Shown here: one piece after another, positions 41,775 through 53,645 of the stretch
Numbering within the stretch: position 1 is the stretch's first letter
Layout of the letters: every line of letters begins with the position of its first letter
Origin: Amorphophallus konjac
Taxonomy: Eukaryota; Streptophyta; Magnoliopsida; Alismatales; Araceae
Direction of reading: 5' to 3'
Length of the DNA stretch: 64,000 nucleotides
Assembly: GCA_022559845.1 (NCBI GenBank)
Contig: CM040128.1
Location: forward strand, 266,978,698 to 267,042,697
Position numbers and translations under genes: made by a program
Notes under the pieces: generated by a model
Database searches by the model: none
Seen by the model: only the letters and a program-made list of their open reading frames with translations
Told to the model about the DNA's origin: nothing

Positions 41775-44700
41775 AAAACACGCTCACCGACCTCAAACCA
41801 ATCAAGTGGAGTACGACACGGACGCCTATACAAAGCCTCATAAGGAGCCATGTCGATGCTCGAATGATAGCTGTTGTTGTAGGCAAACTCCATCAACGGT
41901 AGGTGGTGAATCCAACTCCCCTGCCACTCCAGGTAGCAAGATCTCAGCATGTCCTCCAAAGTCAGAATGGTCCTCTCTGACTGACCATCTGATTGAGGAT
42001 GATACGTCGAGCTAAAAGCCAAATCCGTGCCAAGTGGTCGCTGGAAACACCCCAGAATCCAGAAGTAAAGCGTGGATCCCGATCCGACACGATGGAAATG
42101 GGAATCCCATGCAATGGGACGATCCGCTCCACATAAAGACGAGCCAACCTGGACACGCTCCAGCTGACTTTGACCGGTAACAATCGAGTCACCTTCGTCA
42201 GCCTATCCACCAGCAACCAAATTCTGTCCTGATCGCTCGGAGTCCTCGATAATCCCACCACGAAATCCGTGGTCACGTGGTCCCACTTCCACGTAGGAAC
42301 ATCCAAGGGTTGGAGAGTACCTCCCGGTCGCTGATGCTCCGCCTTCACCTGCTGACAGGTCAGGCACCTGGCCACAAATTCAACAACATATCTCTTCATG
42401 CCAGGCCACCAGAACTGCCTCCGCAAGTTTCGATACATCTTCGTCGCACCCGGGTGTACGGTGTACCTGCTCCCATGCGCCTCGCGTAACACCGCATGAT
42501 GAACCTGCCCCTCAGCTGGGACGTACAGCCTACCACGGAATCTCATGGCTCCATCCTCGCTGAGCTCCACATCAGCTAAAGCCAAAATCTGGGGCAACTC
42601 AGGGTCCGCATGCTGAGCCTCTGTCACCTGACGGTGAATAGCAGGCGTGACAGTCAGACTTGCAAGCACTGCAAACCCTGGATCCTGGGGAATCCTGAGC
42701 CTGGACGAAACTTCGGGCACTTGTTCCCAGAGCCTCCACTTCCTCAACATCAAGACACTGACCGCGACCTTCCGACTCAAACCATCGGCGACGACATTCA
42801 TCCTGCCCGGCTGATAAGATAGGGTGAAGTCATAAAACTTCATAAACTCCATCCTTCGCCTCTGCCTGAGGTTAAGGTCTCTCTGCGAGAACACATACCT
42901 CAAACTTTGATGGTCAGTGAACACCTCGAACCTCTCACCGTACAGATAATACCTCCAGATGTTCAGCGTAAAGATCACAGCCGCCAACTCCAGGTCATGG
43001 GTAGGGTAGTTCTCCTTGTGGGGCTTTAGCTGCCAAGAGGCATAAGCCACCACTCTACCATGCTGCATCAACACAGCACCCAATCCGACCCCGGAAGCAT
43101 CTGTACACACCACAAAGCCTCCCGATCCAGAAGGCAAGACCAACACCGGAGCCGAGGTGAGCAACCTCTTCAGTTCCCTGAAACTCTGCTCACACTCCTC
43201 AGACCAGACGAAAGGAACATCCTTTCGCGTGAGTCTAGTCATCGGGGCCGCAATGCGAGAAAAATCCTGGATAAACCACCGATAATAGCCCGCAAGCCCC
43301 AAGAAACTCCGGATCTCCGTCACAGACCTTGGCCTCGGCCACTGCATTACTGCCTCGACCTTGGCGGGGTCCACATAAATGCCATCACCAGAAATCACGC
43401 GCCCCAAAAAGTGCACCTCACGAAGCCGAAATTCGTACTTACTGAGCTTCGCATACAACTGATGATCTCGCAACGTCTGCAGCACCACACCCAAATGGTA
43501 CGCATGCTCCTCGACAGACCGCGAATAAACAAGGATGTTGTCCACAAATATGATCACGAACTGGTCCAAATATGGACGAAACACCCTCTACATCAAATCC
43601 ATGAAGGCTAAGGGGGCATTGGTGAGCCCGAATGGCATCACCAAGAACTCATAATGCCAGTACCTCGTACTGAACGCAGTCTTCTTCACGTCAGACTCAC
43701 GAATCCTCAGCTGATAGTAACCGGACCGCAAATCAATCCGCGAGAACACTCGCGCAGACTGAAGTTGGTCGAACAAATCATCAATCCGTGGCAGCGGATA
43801 CTTGTTCTTAATGGTCACCTCATTCAGCTGCCGGTAGTCAATGCACAACCGCAAGCTACCGTCCTTCTTCTTCACAAACAACACGGGCGTACCCCAAGGG
43901 GAAAAGCTAGGATGAATGTACCCCTTGGCCAGCAGCTCCTGCAACTGCGCCCTCAACTCTCTCAACTCAGCGGGGACCACACGGTAGGGAGCCTTTGCCA
44001 AAGGTCCCGTACCGGGCACCACCTTGATCACTAAATCAATCTCCCGCTGGGGAGGCAATCCAGGTAAGTCCTCCGAAAAAATATCGGGGAACTCGCACAC
44101 CACCGGGATGTCCTCGACATTCGACTCCATCCGGTCAGTCACAACCACGGAGGCGAGAAAACCCTGACAGCCCGCATCAAGCAACCGACGAGCTCGAATC
44201 GCAGAAATAAGAAAGCGGGAAGAGGAAGACCTGATACCTTGGAAATAGAAGGTGGGTCCGTGAAGTCGCTGGAAATAAACCCTCTTCGAGCCGCAATCCA
44301 CCAACGCATGATCTGCCTCGAGCCAATCCATGCCCAAAATCACATCAAAGTCCTGAAGCGGTAATGCATAGAGCCTAGTCGGCAAACTCCGCCCTTCCAC
44401 CCACACAGGAACCTCATCAAAGTAATACAGAGTGATCATAAAATCACCCGAAGACAACTCTACTGCCAAATCACAAGACAACTGGGTCACCGGCTCCTCA
44501 ATACTCAGCGCGAAATCCTCTGAAACAAACGAGTGAGACGCGCTAGAATCAAACAAAACCCGAGCCGCACAACCAAAAATCTGAATGGTACCTTCCACGA
44601 GCTGTGACGCCACTGCCTCTACCCTGGTCATGTGCGTGATCTGGCCTCGAGCTCTCTGCCTACCTCCCACACTAGCTGACCTGGGTAGTGGCGGATACTG

Positions 44701-45924
44701 TCCCTGCTGCTGCTGCTGCTGCCTCTATTGCTGGGGAACCTGCTGCTGCTGAGGAAACTACTACTGCTGCTGTCTCTAAGGATAGTCACGCGCCATGTGC
44801 CCTGACTGGTCACACCGAAAATAAACAATCGGCGCCATGCACTGCCTGCCTGGGTGATGCTCACTACACCATGGACACGGTCCTCGCGATCCACCCACTG
44901 ATCTCTGACGCTAAAATGGGACCGGCTGCTGTACACTGCCCGATGATGCCTACCTCTGATCCTTGTGCTTCTTACGGAAACCCTTCTTAAGGAACTTCTT
45001 GACCTTTGAGCCAAAAGGCACAGATCCTGTCACCGACGCTGCCGGTGCCAGCACTCCTGAACCGCCCGACGCATGCTGAAAAGAACCTTGTTGCTGGGTA
45101 ATCAACTGCTGGCTGCGACCCGACAAAGACTGCCCCTGGCTAATCGGTCCTCGAGTCCTCTGCATATCTATCTCAAAAGAAGCCACAACACGAGACGATG
45201 TCTCCAGATCAGTGGCCGCATTCACGATCAAATGGTGCCTCAGCTCCTGCCTCAAACCCTGTACGAACTGTGCGGTCTTCACCCTCTCATGCTCCATGAT
45301 ATGAGGTACATATCGAACCAGCTCAACAAATCGGGCCATGTACTGCAACAAGGACATGTCGCCCTGAACCAGCTCCAGAAACTGACGCATCCGTTGCGTA
45401 GCGATATACTCTGGACAGTAGGTACGCTCGAAAGCACTGACAAAGTCACCCCACACAATCTGCTCAAGTGGACGAAGCTGGAAAGAAGTCTTCCACTCGG
45501 AAGACCACCACTCCCGAGTCGTACCCTGCAACTGGTTGGAGGCCAACATCACCCTGTCCTCCGCAGTAGTCTGCGCGGAACTGAACACCCGCTCCATCTC
45601 GTCGAGCCAACTCCGGGCCAAATCAGGGTCTGGCTGACCGCCGTAGTAAGGGGGATGAAACTGCATGAAATCCTTCACTGCTCGGCCTGGCCCACCCTTG
45701 GTCGATGAGACCTCACCAGCCTCTCCGCCGAACTGTTGAGACATAAGCTGGTACATGCCACGGAAGAAATCCTCGGCTCCCGAAAATCTCGCAGTATCCA
45801 CTACCTCGGCGGCCCCCGGTGGTGCTCTACTATGCTCCTCCTGATCTCGCTGAACCCCCTGCTGGATCTCTTGACCTCCAGCCGACTGTCCCTGCTGAGA
45901 GCGAGTGCTCCGCCTTGGCGCCAT
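41770..45924 (-). pseudogene. Element E gag-protease-reverse transcriptase-RNase H-integrase polyprotein
   Basis: Start ATG at 45924 (MAPRRSTRSQQ). One frame runs to about 42036: gag core (DFMQFHPPYYGG, EWWSSEWKTSF), two cysteine motifs near 44865 (CPWCSEHHPGRQC) and 44805, protease near 44555, reverse transcriptase ([24 protein letters not shown]), RNase H ([24 protein letters not shown]), integrase zinc site (HPGATKMY ... CLTCQQVK) and core ([20 protein letters not shown]). Damage: several TAGs between 44950 and 44700 and at 43588; protease DSG reads DSS; reverse transcriptase catalytic FVDD reads FVDN; two zinc-knuckle Cys read Tyr; a frame change near 42036. The gene is cut at 41770 by D and resumes at 20658. 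Confidence 0.92.
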
Positions 45925-46075
45925 GCTCGCTCCTGTAGCAAAAGATAGAAAACACGAAAACAGCAAGGTCAAGAAAAACACACGATGCCCGATGCTAGAG
46001 TCAACTATACATCATCGCTGTGGACTAGTGGACCACTGCAATTACTTATGATTCTCGTATAATCCCACAACCGCT

Positions 46076-46087
46076 GCTCTGATACCA
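46076..46087 (-). promoter_or_regulatory. Primer binding site of element E (initiator Met tRNA)
   Basis: On the - strand TGGTATCAGAGC, two bases after the 5' LTR: the classic complement of plant initiator-methionine tRNA used by chromoviruses. Confidence 0.92.
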
Positions 46088-47215
46088 GCTGTAACGACCC
46101 GAGAATCCGATTACCTGGAAGGCCCGATAACCCGAGACTTGTACCGCCACCCACGAGCCCGAAGACTCGGAAGGGTTAAAGGAATGGTGTGGAGACTACA
46201 CAAGTATCACAAATAATTGTAGAAATAAACAGTTATATTATTAAGCATGAAAAAATGTAACAGTTTACATGATACATGGTCCACGAGATAACAATAAAAT
46301 AACAACAGCAATAGTCCACAACTAGTACAGAGACGAGAAAGAAAAGTACATCTACACGGGGCATACCCCGGCTTTGACCTCTAGCACTAATGCTGGGCAC
46401 CTGAACCACGATGAGCCTCAGACGCGCTCCCCTGAGGCCGCGACTCACCTGAAACACGGTGAAAACAAGCAAGGAATGAGTCTCGGGACAAGACTCAGTA
46501 GGGATCACTCGAACCCTACCTCGCAAACGGAGAAATCGCTACGCTAGCAGTAAGCGAGTACCTCGGAGAGGGAACCCTGATGTCTACAAAACTCCTATCT
46601 TCTGACACGAAAACCAACACGCGTGCCACGGAGGAACGACCGGAACACCACGGCTAACACGGCAAAACCCGAAGGTCGAAGTCTCAACGACTGACGGTCT
46701 GTCACTACCGACTCGACAGGAGTACCTTCCACTAGAAGCAAGGCCGAAAGTGTCCACTGACGTTTTAGTCCGCGCCTCAGGTATCTCCCTCCGGCCCAGC
46801 GGGAACTGAGACACCGTACAAGTAACCATAAACAAGTGGCTAGCTGGGGTCACGCCCGTCGGCGTGGGTCCAATCGCCCCTAACCATGTGTGCACACACA
46901 GACCGTGCGTCCCTGGTCTGGCCCTTTGACCGGTTTTCCCCTCAGCCGGACTCTGGCTGGTAGACGCGGCCCGACGAAAATCGGTCCACAAACCGTCTCT
47001 AAGGGTAGCCTCTCCACCACTGCCTGGTGGGACCACTCGCGTGTAAGCAGGCTACGACTAGTGGAGGGTCACTACGGAGTTGACTCTCAAGTCAACGGAA
47101 AACAACGTCCACATCCGACGACGTACCGGGACCGCCCCATGTACCAGCACCATCGCACGGTGACCACGGTCGGAACAGAAATGGGGTTGCAAACCACCCG
47201 GGGCAACCCAGAGCC

Positions 47216-47742
47216 TGACGGTCTACCTTAGACGCGTCACACGCTCTGACGGTCTAGGCAAGACCGTCACAATCACCTGACGGCCCAATGCAGGGGTGTC
47301 ACATGCTCTGTGCAAAACAGGGCGTAACGCACCTACCATGGTGCGTTACAGTTTGTGACGTGCCTACCCTGGTGCGTCACAAGACAACAGAGAACATCTA
47401 TGACGCGTGCCACTCGGTGCGTCACAGCGTGTAATGGACCAACCCGAGTGCGTTACAACGTGGGAATGCGTCTGCTCTAACGCACCCACATAGGGGCGTC
47501 ACATGGTTGTGACGCGCCAAGTCAGGTGTGTCACATGCCTTGACCCCCAACGGTCAAAAATAAACCGTCAGCAGCCAACGATCGAATGCCCTTGACGGTC
47601 CAACCTAGGTGCGTCACAGCACCGTGGCGGTCTATCGTGGGACCATCACAGCCCACAGACCCCACTTGGTTGCACTCAGGGCTGTAACGCACCCATCTGG
47701 GCGCGTTACATAGTGTGACGGTCACTGGAAAGACCGTCACAC
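47216..47742. repeat. Hairpin array, E type, in 5' LTR (about 13 units)
   Basis: Same units as 18685-19157 plus one extra, TGACGCG/CGTCA at 47401-47425, flanked by direct repeats GGTGCGTCACA (47371-47381 and 47416-47426). Confidence 0.88.
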
Positions 47743-48295
47743 CCGCCCGAGGGTGAAACAATGGGAAACGCCCAAAAAATAGGCCACGCCCCCATGCCTC
47801 CACCGGAGAGGGTGAAATCAAAGGGGAAGACCCCTGGGGACCCCTAGCATGATTCTAGGCCATCAAAACGTAAAATCATACATCAAATCCATAGATCGGG
47901 TGAGCTCTCCCCAAATCATGGAAAACCCTAAACCCACAAGAAATCTCATCTCTCGGCCTCCCCTCGGCCTACAAATCGCAGGAAAGGAAGGCTAGAGGCT
48001 AGGGAACGTCACCCTACCTCAATTACGTCCCGAGATGCGCCGGATCGACCATGAATCGCGAAGAATGCTCGAAAACCCTCGTTCTTCCTTGAGCTCCCAC
48101 GGTCAACGCACGCCTCCACGATCACCTCGCCATCGTCGTCGTCACCACGCCCTCGCCCACATCCGTCTGTAGTCGGAGGGGCTCACCGCGGTCTCACCGA
48201 ACGAAGAAGAGAGGGAGATACGGCGTCTCACGGTGGGGGAGAAAGGAGGAATAAGAAGAAGAAGAAGAGGGTGGGGAAGAGAGAGAAAAGGGGGG

Positions 48296-48303
48296 TATTT
48301 ATA
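48296..48303 (-). promoter_or_regulatory. TATA box in 5' LTR of E
   Basis: TATAAATA on the - strand about 340 bp into the LTR; the other LTR has it at 19697-19704. The hairpin array is downstream of it, so it would be transcribed. Confidence 0.55.
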
Positions 48304-48642
48304 GAAAAATTTAGAAATTCTAGAAAATATCAAAAAATAGACAATTACATTTCCGCGATCCTCGAAACGCACCGATCGCAACGGTACCACTCTCGCCTAG
48401 GTGAACGACCCGGTTCACCCGCAACGAGGTTCCGAAGGAATTACCGAAACACACACCGGTAATCGGAAAACACGCGCGAAAAAGCCGCGGAACGCTTTCG
48501 GGTCTCCGAAATAACTCCAGATCGCGCCGATCCGAACATGAAAGATGTCCGAAACAAAATTTCAGACACAACAAACCTGGACACTCCAAGAAACCAGATC
48601 CGGGACCCACAAAAAAAGCTCCGAAAGGTCTGGGATATTATG

Positions 48643-48647
48643 ATTTT
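48643..48647. repeat. Target-site duplication of element E, right copy (ATTTT)
   Basis: Matches 17553-17557; it is also the resumption point of B's reverse transcriptase. Confidence 0.88.
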
Positions 48648-51569
48648 CCTCTTCCACACATAGATGTCCTGGTAGACAACACCGCCGGCTATGAGATGCT
48701 CCCCTTTATGGATGGTTTCTCGGGGTATAACCAGATCCCCCTAGCGGAGGAAGACCAGGAGAAAACATCTTTCACCACTCAGTGGGGGACCTACTGCTAT
48801 GTCGTCATGTCCTTCGGTCTTAAGAACGCAGTAGCAACCTATCAAAGGGCAATGGTGGCTATCTTCCATGACATGATGCACACTTATATGGAAGTTTATG
48901 TGGATGATATTCTGGTCAAGTCCAGAACCAGGAGTGGCCACGTAGAGATCCTCTGTGCATTTCTCCAACGGTCGCGGGAGCACCAACTTAAAATGAACCC
49001 CAAGAAATGTGTATTCGGGGTCTCTTCAGACAAGCTTCTAGGGTTCATCGTTAGCAAGAGAGGAATTGAGATCGACCCTAACAAAGCTAAGGCCATTGCC
49101 GAGATGCCTCCTCCCAATAACATCAAAGAAGTCCGTGGTTTGATCGGGTATTTACAATTCATCAGGAGATTTATATCTCATCACTCTCAGCGATGCAAGC
49201 CCTTCTACGATATGCTGAAAGGAGTGGCTAGATTTGATTGGAACGACCAATGTCAAAAGGCCTTTGATGACCTGAAGAGTTATCTATTAAATCCTCCCGT
49301 CCTAGCACCCCCAGTCCCGGGTCAGCCTTTATTGCTCTATGTTTCTACCACTAATGAATCTGTTGGAGCAGTATTGGCCCAATATGACGATGCTAAAAGA
49401 TTTGAACGCGCAGTCTACTATTTGTCCAAACTGTTCAATGAAGCCGAACAGAGGTACACTCCCATGGAGAGGACTTGCGCGGACGTCGTCTGGATCACCC
49501 AAAAGCTGAAACACTATTTTCTTGCACATGAAGTCAAGCTCTTGGCGCGAATGGATCCCATCAAGTACTTGCTGTGAAAGCTTGCCCTAACCGATCGTTT
49601 GGTGAGATGGTAGAGTTTTCTCAATCAATTCGATATCACCTACGTCAATCAGAAGGCGGTCAAGGGGCACGTCATCACCGAGCACCTTGCCCACCATCCA
49701 CTCCCTACATTCTCCCCTGTCGATGAGAGTTTCTCGGACGAAGAGTTAGGAGCCATTATAGATGGTGAACCTTCGTGGATTCTCTACTTCGATGGTGCAT
49801 TCAATTCCAAGCGCTGTGGAGTCGGAGCTGTTCTCCAGTCCCCGGAAGGTGTCATTATTCCCCGTGCTTGTCAGCTAACCTTCCCTGTCACAAATAATGT
49901 GGCTGAGTATGAGGCACTCCTCATGGGTTTAAAGGTGGCACTAGCACTCGGAGTTAAGGAGCTCCGGATCATTAGAGATTCTCAACTCATACTCCGGCAA
50001 TCCCTCAGCAAGTACCAAACCCGGGACCCGAAACTGAAACCCTACCAAGACCTGGTTAGCAGGGTAGTCTGACGGTTTAGGAAGCTCACCCTAGTGCACA
50101 CCCCTAGAGCTCAAAACATTCTAGCCGATGCTCTGGCATCTCTGGCATCTTCTCTTCCAATCCCTGGCGAAAGGTCGTCATCCTCGGTCATCGTGCAAAG
50201 AATGCACACCCCTTCACATTATGATTCCTAGTTCCAGCAATTCTCTGAGCCCACTTCTCAGATCCACGTCATCTCCCATGAGCCTGAGATCGATCTAGAA
50301 GACGGCAACCCTTGGTTCTTCGATATTGAAAACTATCTCAAGGATCGTTCCTTCCCCGATTATGCTACTGCTTCCGATCGACGTGCCATCTACCGAGCTG
50401 TGGAGCATTTTGCCATTATAGGTGGTCTATTGTATCGCAAATCTCTCAGTGGAGTTTACCTCCGTTGCCTCGACGAGACCGAATCTCGAGCTGTTGTCGA
50501 AGCCGCACATTCCAGCGAATGTGGTGGCCATGTGAATGGTCGCATGCTTGCTCAGAAACTCCTTCGTCAATACTATTGGCCTACCATGAATGAGGATTGT
50601 GCCCACTTTGTCCGCTATTGCGCTAAATGTCAACTCCACCCGGACAAGGTCCACGCTCCTTCATCCTCACTTCATCCTCTTATAGCTCCCTGGCCTTTTG
50701 CCATGTGGGCATTTGACGTAGTTGGTCCCCTGGAGGATAGAACCGGAGAAATCCGAAGAAAGCCCTTCATCCTCACCGCTACGGAATACTTCACGAAATG
50801 GGCAGAAGCTAAGGCGTTCACAGAAGTCAAAGCATCAACGGTGGTCAAGTTCATCAAACGCAACATCCTTGCAAGGTTCGGCGTTCCCCGTGACATCGTC
50901 ACCGACAACGGACCGCAATTCACGTCCCAGGAGCTCCGCGACATGTGTGGTAAATATGGCATCAATTTGCATCATTCATCTCCATACTACCCACAAGGAA
51001 ACGGACAAGCTGAAGCTACAAATAAAATTCTCATTAGAATCATCAAGAAAACTTGCAAGTCTCACCACTATTCAGACTGGCCAGATCGCCTCATCGAGTC
51101 CCTCTAGGCTTACCGCACTTCTGTCCGAACTCCCACGGGCCAAACCCTGTACGCACTTACTTTTGGGACAGATGCGGTACTCCCATATGAAATATTCGTT
51201 CCTTCGCTAAGAGTGCAGCTGGACTCCGAGCTCGACCCCGAGCAACGGCGAGAAAACTTATTAGCCCAGCTTGAACTATTGGATGAGAAACGGATGATCG
51301 CGGCCGATCATGCACAAGTATATCGCAAGAGAATTGCACTTTACTATGCCAAAAAAGTTCTAGAAAGAAAATTCAGGGTAGGTGAATTGGTTTTGAAAAG
51401 GAAAATCAATAAAACCACCGGTTTAAAGGCCAAATTTCAAGAAAATTGGGAAGTTCCTTTTGTTATCAAAGAAGTCTATTCGAGGAATGCCTACATATTG
51501 GTAGACTCCGAAGGCGTGGAACTAACATATCCTTGGAATGGGGTATATCTCAAGAAATTTTATTCATGA
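48643..51569 (+). pseudogene. Element B reverse transcriptase, RNase H, aRH and integrase
   Basis: Continues from 17557 with FPLPHIDVLVDNTAG. Reverse transcriptase motifs FSGYNQIP and YVDD (48898-48909) are present. After TGA at 49575-49577 the same frame continues through RNase H (LVRW, FDITYV), aRH (FDGAFNSK near 49792, AEYEALL, ADALASLA) and integrase (HSSECGGH ... CAKC; D in FDVVGPL, D in VTDNGPQF, E in GQAEATNK), ending FYS at 51569. In-frame stops also occur at 49610-49612, about 50071, 50229-50231 and 51105-51107. All domains remain in a single frame from 48643 on, so decay here is almost entirely by point mutation. Confidence 0.9.
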
Positions 51570-53645
51570 GACCTTGTACATAACTATTCAAAAAACACAA
51601 AAAAAATTAAAAATCTCAAAACAAACAAACAAAAAAGAAGAAAATCAAAAGATCAACGCCTGGTGATCACCACGTAGTCCAAACTCATTTGCATCAACCC
51701 TTCATGCTAGATAGGGACCGTCAAGATGTGGTAGGTATCGGGTCTTGGTCCGCCAGAACCGTGGAGATTTTTGTCCAGCCACGTCGGCCTATGTTTATAA
51801 GAAGAGAGACAACTTGTACACACTCATGTGTTTGTCAAAATGGGTAGCATCACCTTTGATGAGGCCTCATCCGAAGGGCTCCAGCTAAGCGGCACTCTTT
51901 TGTTCCTCTTCTATTCGACCAAATGAGACAGTCGATGCCCTTAAAACGCTGAGCATGTGAAAGTCGAAGTACAAGATCCTTAAGGCGAGAGTAGGATTCA
52001 TCCCCTCGAGCCCGGGTCAGAGCACGAGAAGAGGGCAGTGTCCCCGCAGCCATGAAAAAAGGGGGAATTCCAAAACAAAATGACAATATTCTTCTCCCCG
52101 AGAAAAAAAAAAGAGAAAAGAAAAATTATGTATATGTGACAAAGTCACATGAAAAGTCTGATCGTGACCGTACCTGACCCTAGTAGATGAAACCCCTTCT
52201 ATTCGAAGAATCAAATCAAAATTTTCCCACAGCAGGGGCATCTAACGTCATAATGCTTGGGGTATGGTCCAAAGTTGCCAAAAGGAGAAAGTCGAGTAGG
52301 CCCTCACCTAGCTCGCCAGGTTAACGGCTTTGCCTGGTCCTCTCAGGAGGTTTACCCCCTACTTTCTTCCTTCTCCCTTCAAAAGACGTAAAGCTTACTG
52401 GAGGTCCTGAAGGATGAATCTCGTCTGGGTTGCAACCTTATTTAACAAAATACACTCATGGTTGTTCACTTCTAAACAACAGAAGCCATCGCTGCGAAGG
52501 GGTCTCTATGTTTCTGGCTGGTCCAGACCCCTATTTACTACCCTTAATGCTTTCTTATATTACCTCAGGCTTAGGTCAATGCAAGCGTATCACCTATAGG
52601 TGCGACGGCATCTGATTCCGGGTCAGCGTCGCGCGGTTGACCGTTAGGGTTCCAAGGTGTTCCATCATATACCATTTAGAGTTGTGAGGAAATAGACCCG
52701 GGTCGGGCAAATCATTTACCTCGAACGCTTTTTGGGTGTATCCCTGTGGTCGGAAGCAACTGGGAGCCTAAGCTTGGCATGACGGCATTGTCATCAGGAT
52801 AAGACTTAACCGACGGGACCATCATTCGAGGAGTCTAGAGGCCCAAATCAACCTAGATGTGCGCTCAAGATACCTGGGAGGTAATTTAGAAAACCCCCGT
52901 CTTCATGCAGGTCAGGTGCCACATGGGTGGTCACCAGGCGTTCCAAAAAAACAACAAAACACAAAAAATTCAATACATTCAAATCCCAAAAAAATCAAAA
53001 AATTCATAACTCCAAAAAATACGTATAAGTACAAAACACCAAAAAAAATACGTAAAAATCTAAAATCCAAAAATATGTTTTGCATCTGCACGAGCATTTT
53101 GCATGATCATATTTCCCTTTTACTTACACTTTGCTTGCTTGCATGCGCATATCACGTTTCCTTTTTCTTCTAAATCTTGTTAATGAGATTTAGCCATCTG
53201 CTATCTGCTTTTGGCAGGGGGCTAAAAAACATACTACACTAACCTTTTCCCTTTAGTGTGGTTGAAATAGGTAAGAAAGGGAAGACAGCATCTGCACGAG
53301 CATTTTGCATGATCATATTTCCCTTTTACTTACACTTTGCTTGCTTGCATGCGCATATCACGTTTCCTTTTTCTTCTAAATCTTGTTAATGAGATTTAGC
53401 CATCTGCTATCTGCTTTTGGCAGGGGGCTAAAAAACATACTACACTAACCTTTTCCCTTTAGTGTGGTTGAAATAGGTAAGAAAGGGAAGACAGCATCAA
53501 GGCAAGTACACTGAAGAAAGCTCATTTCATTGCCGAACATGTCCATCACACTCCATTGATACAACATCCTAGGGGCATACCCCCAGTGTACAAAAGGGGC
53601 AGCTGCTACTCAGCTGCGCATAGGTCTCTCTCTCTCTATCTCCTC
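51570..53645. other. Convergent spacer between integrase and antisense gene 1 (B)
   Basis: No gene is seen. Begins with an A-rich tract like A and D (51585-51660) and has another at 52945-53075. Contains an exact 206-bp tandem duplication (53082-53493) that holds the inverted repeat TTAGCC...GGCTAA and the stem ACACTAA/TTAGTGT. Short open frames at 51850-52250 and 52414-52615 show no domain. Confidence 0.6.
53082..53493. repeat. Exact 2 x 206-bp tandem duplication
   Basis: 53082-53287 and 53288-53493 look identical by eye; both start GCATCTGCACGAG. Each copy contains two inverted repeats. It lies just past the 3' end of antisense gene 1 of B. Confidence 0.93.

Larger units (their letters stand above)
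17558..48642 (-). mobile_element. Element E: Tekay-type chromovirus, interrupted by element D
   Basis: LTRs at 17558-20043 (3') and 46090-48642 (5'), initiator-Met primer site, gag, protease, reverse transcriptase, RNase H, integrase and a C-terminal chromodomain-like tail, all on the - strand. The order RT-RNase H-integrase with one polyprotein frame, and the tail LRNKVIPLVKVVWQRHSGGEASWE, fit the Tekay/Del clade of Ty3/gypsy chromoviruses. About 9.97 kb belongs to E; 20659-41769 is the inserted element D. The LTRs differ more than D's, consistent with the nesting order. Confidence 0.92.
46090..48642 (-). repeat. 5' LTR of element E (2553 bp)
   Basis: Aligns with 17558-20043. The outer end reads GGATATTATG where the other LTR reads GGATATTACA, so the terminal CA has changed by two transitions; the boundary is fixed by the ATTTT duplication. 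Contains the array 47216-47742 and TATAAATA (48296-48303, - strand). Confidence 0.9.
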
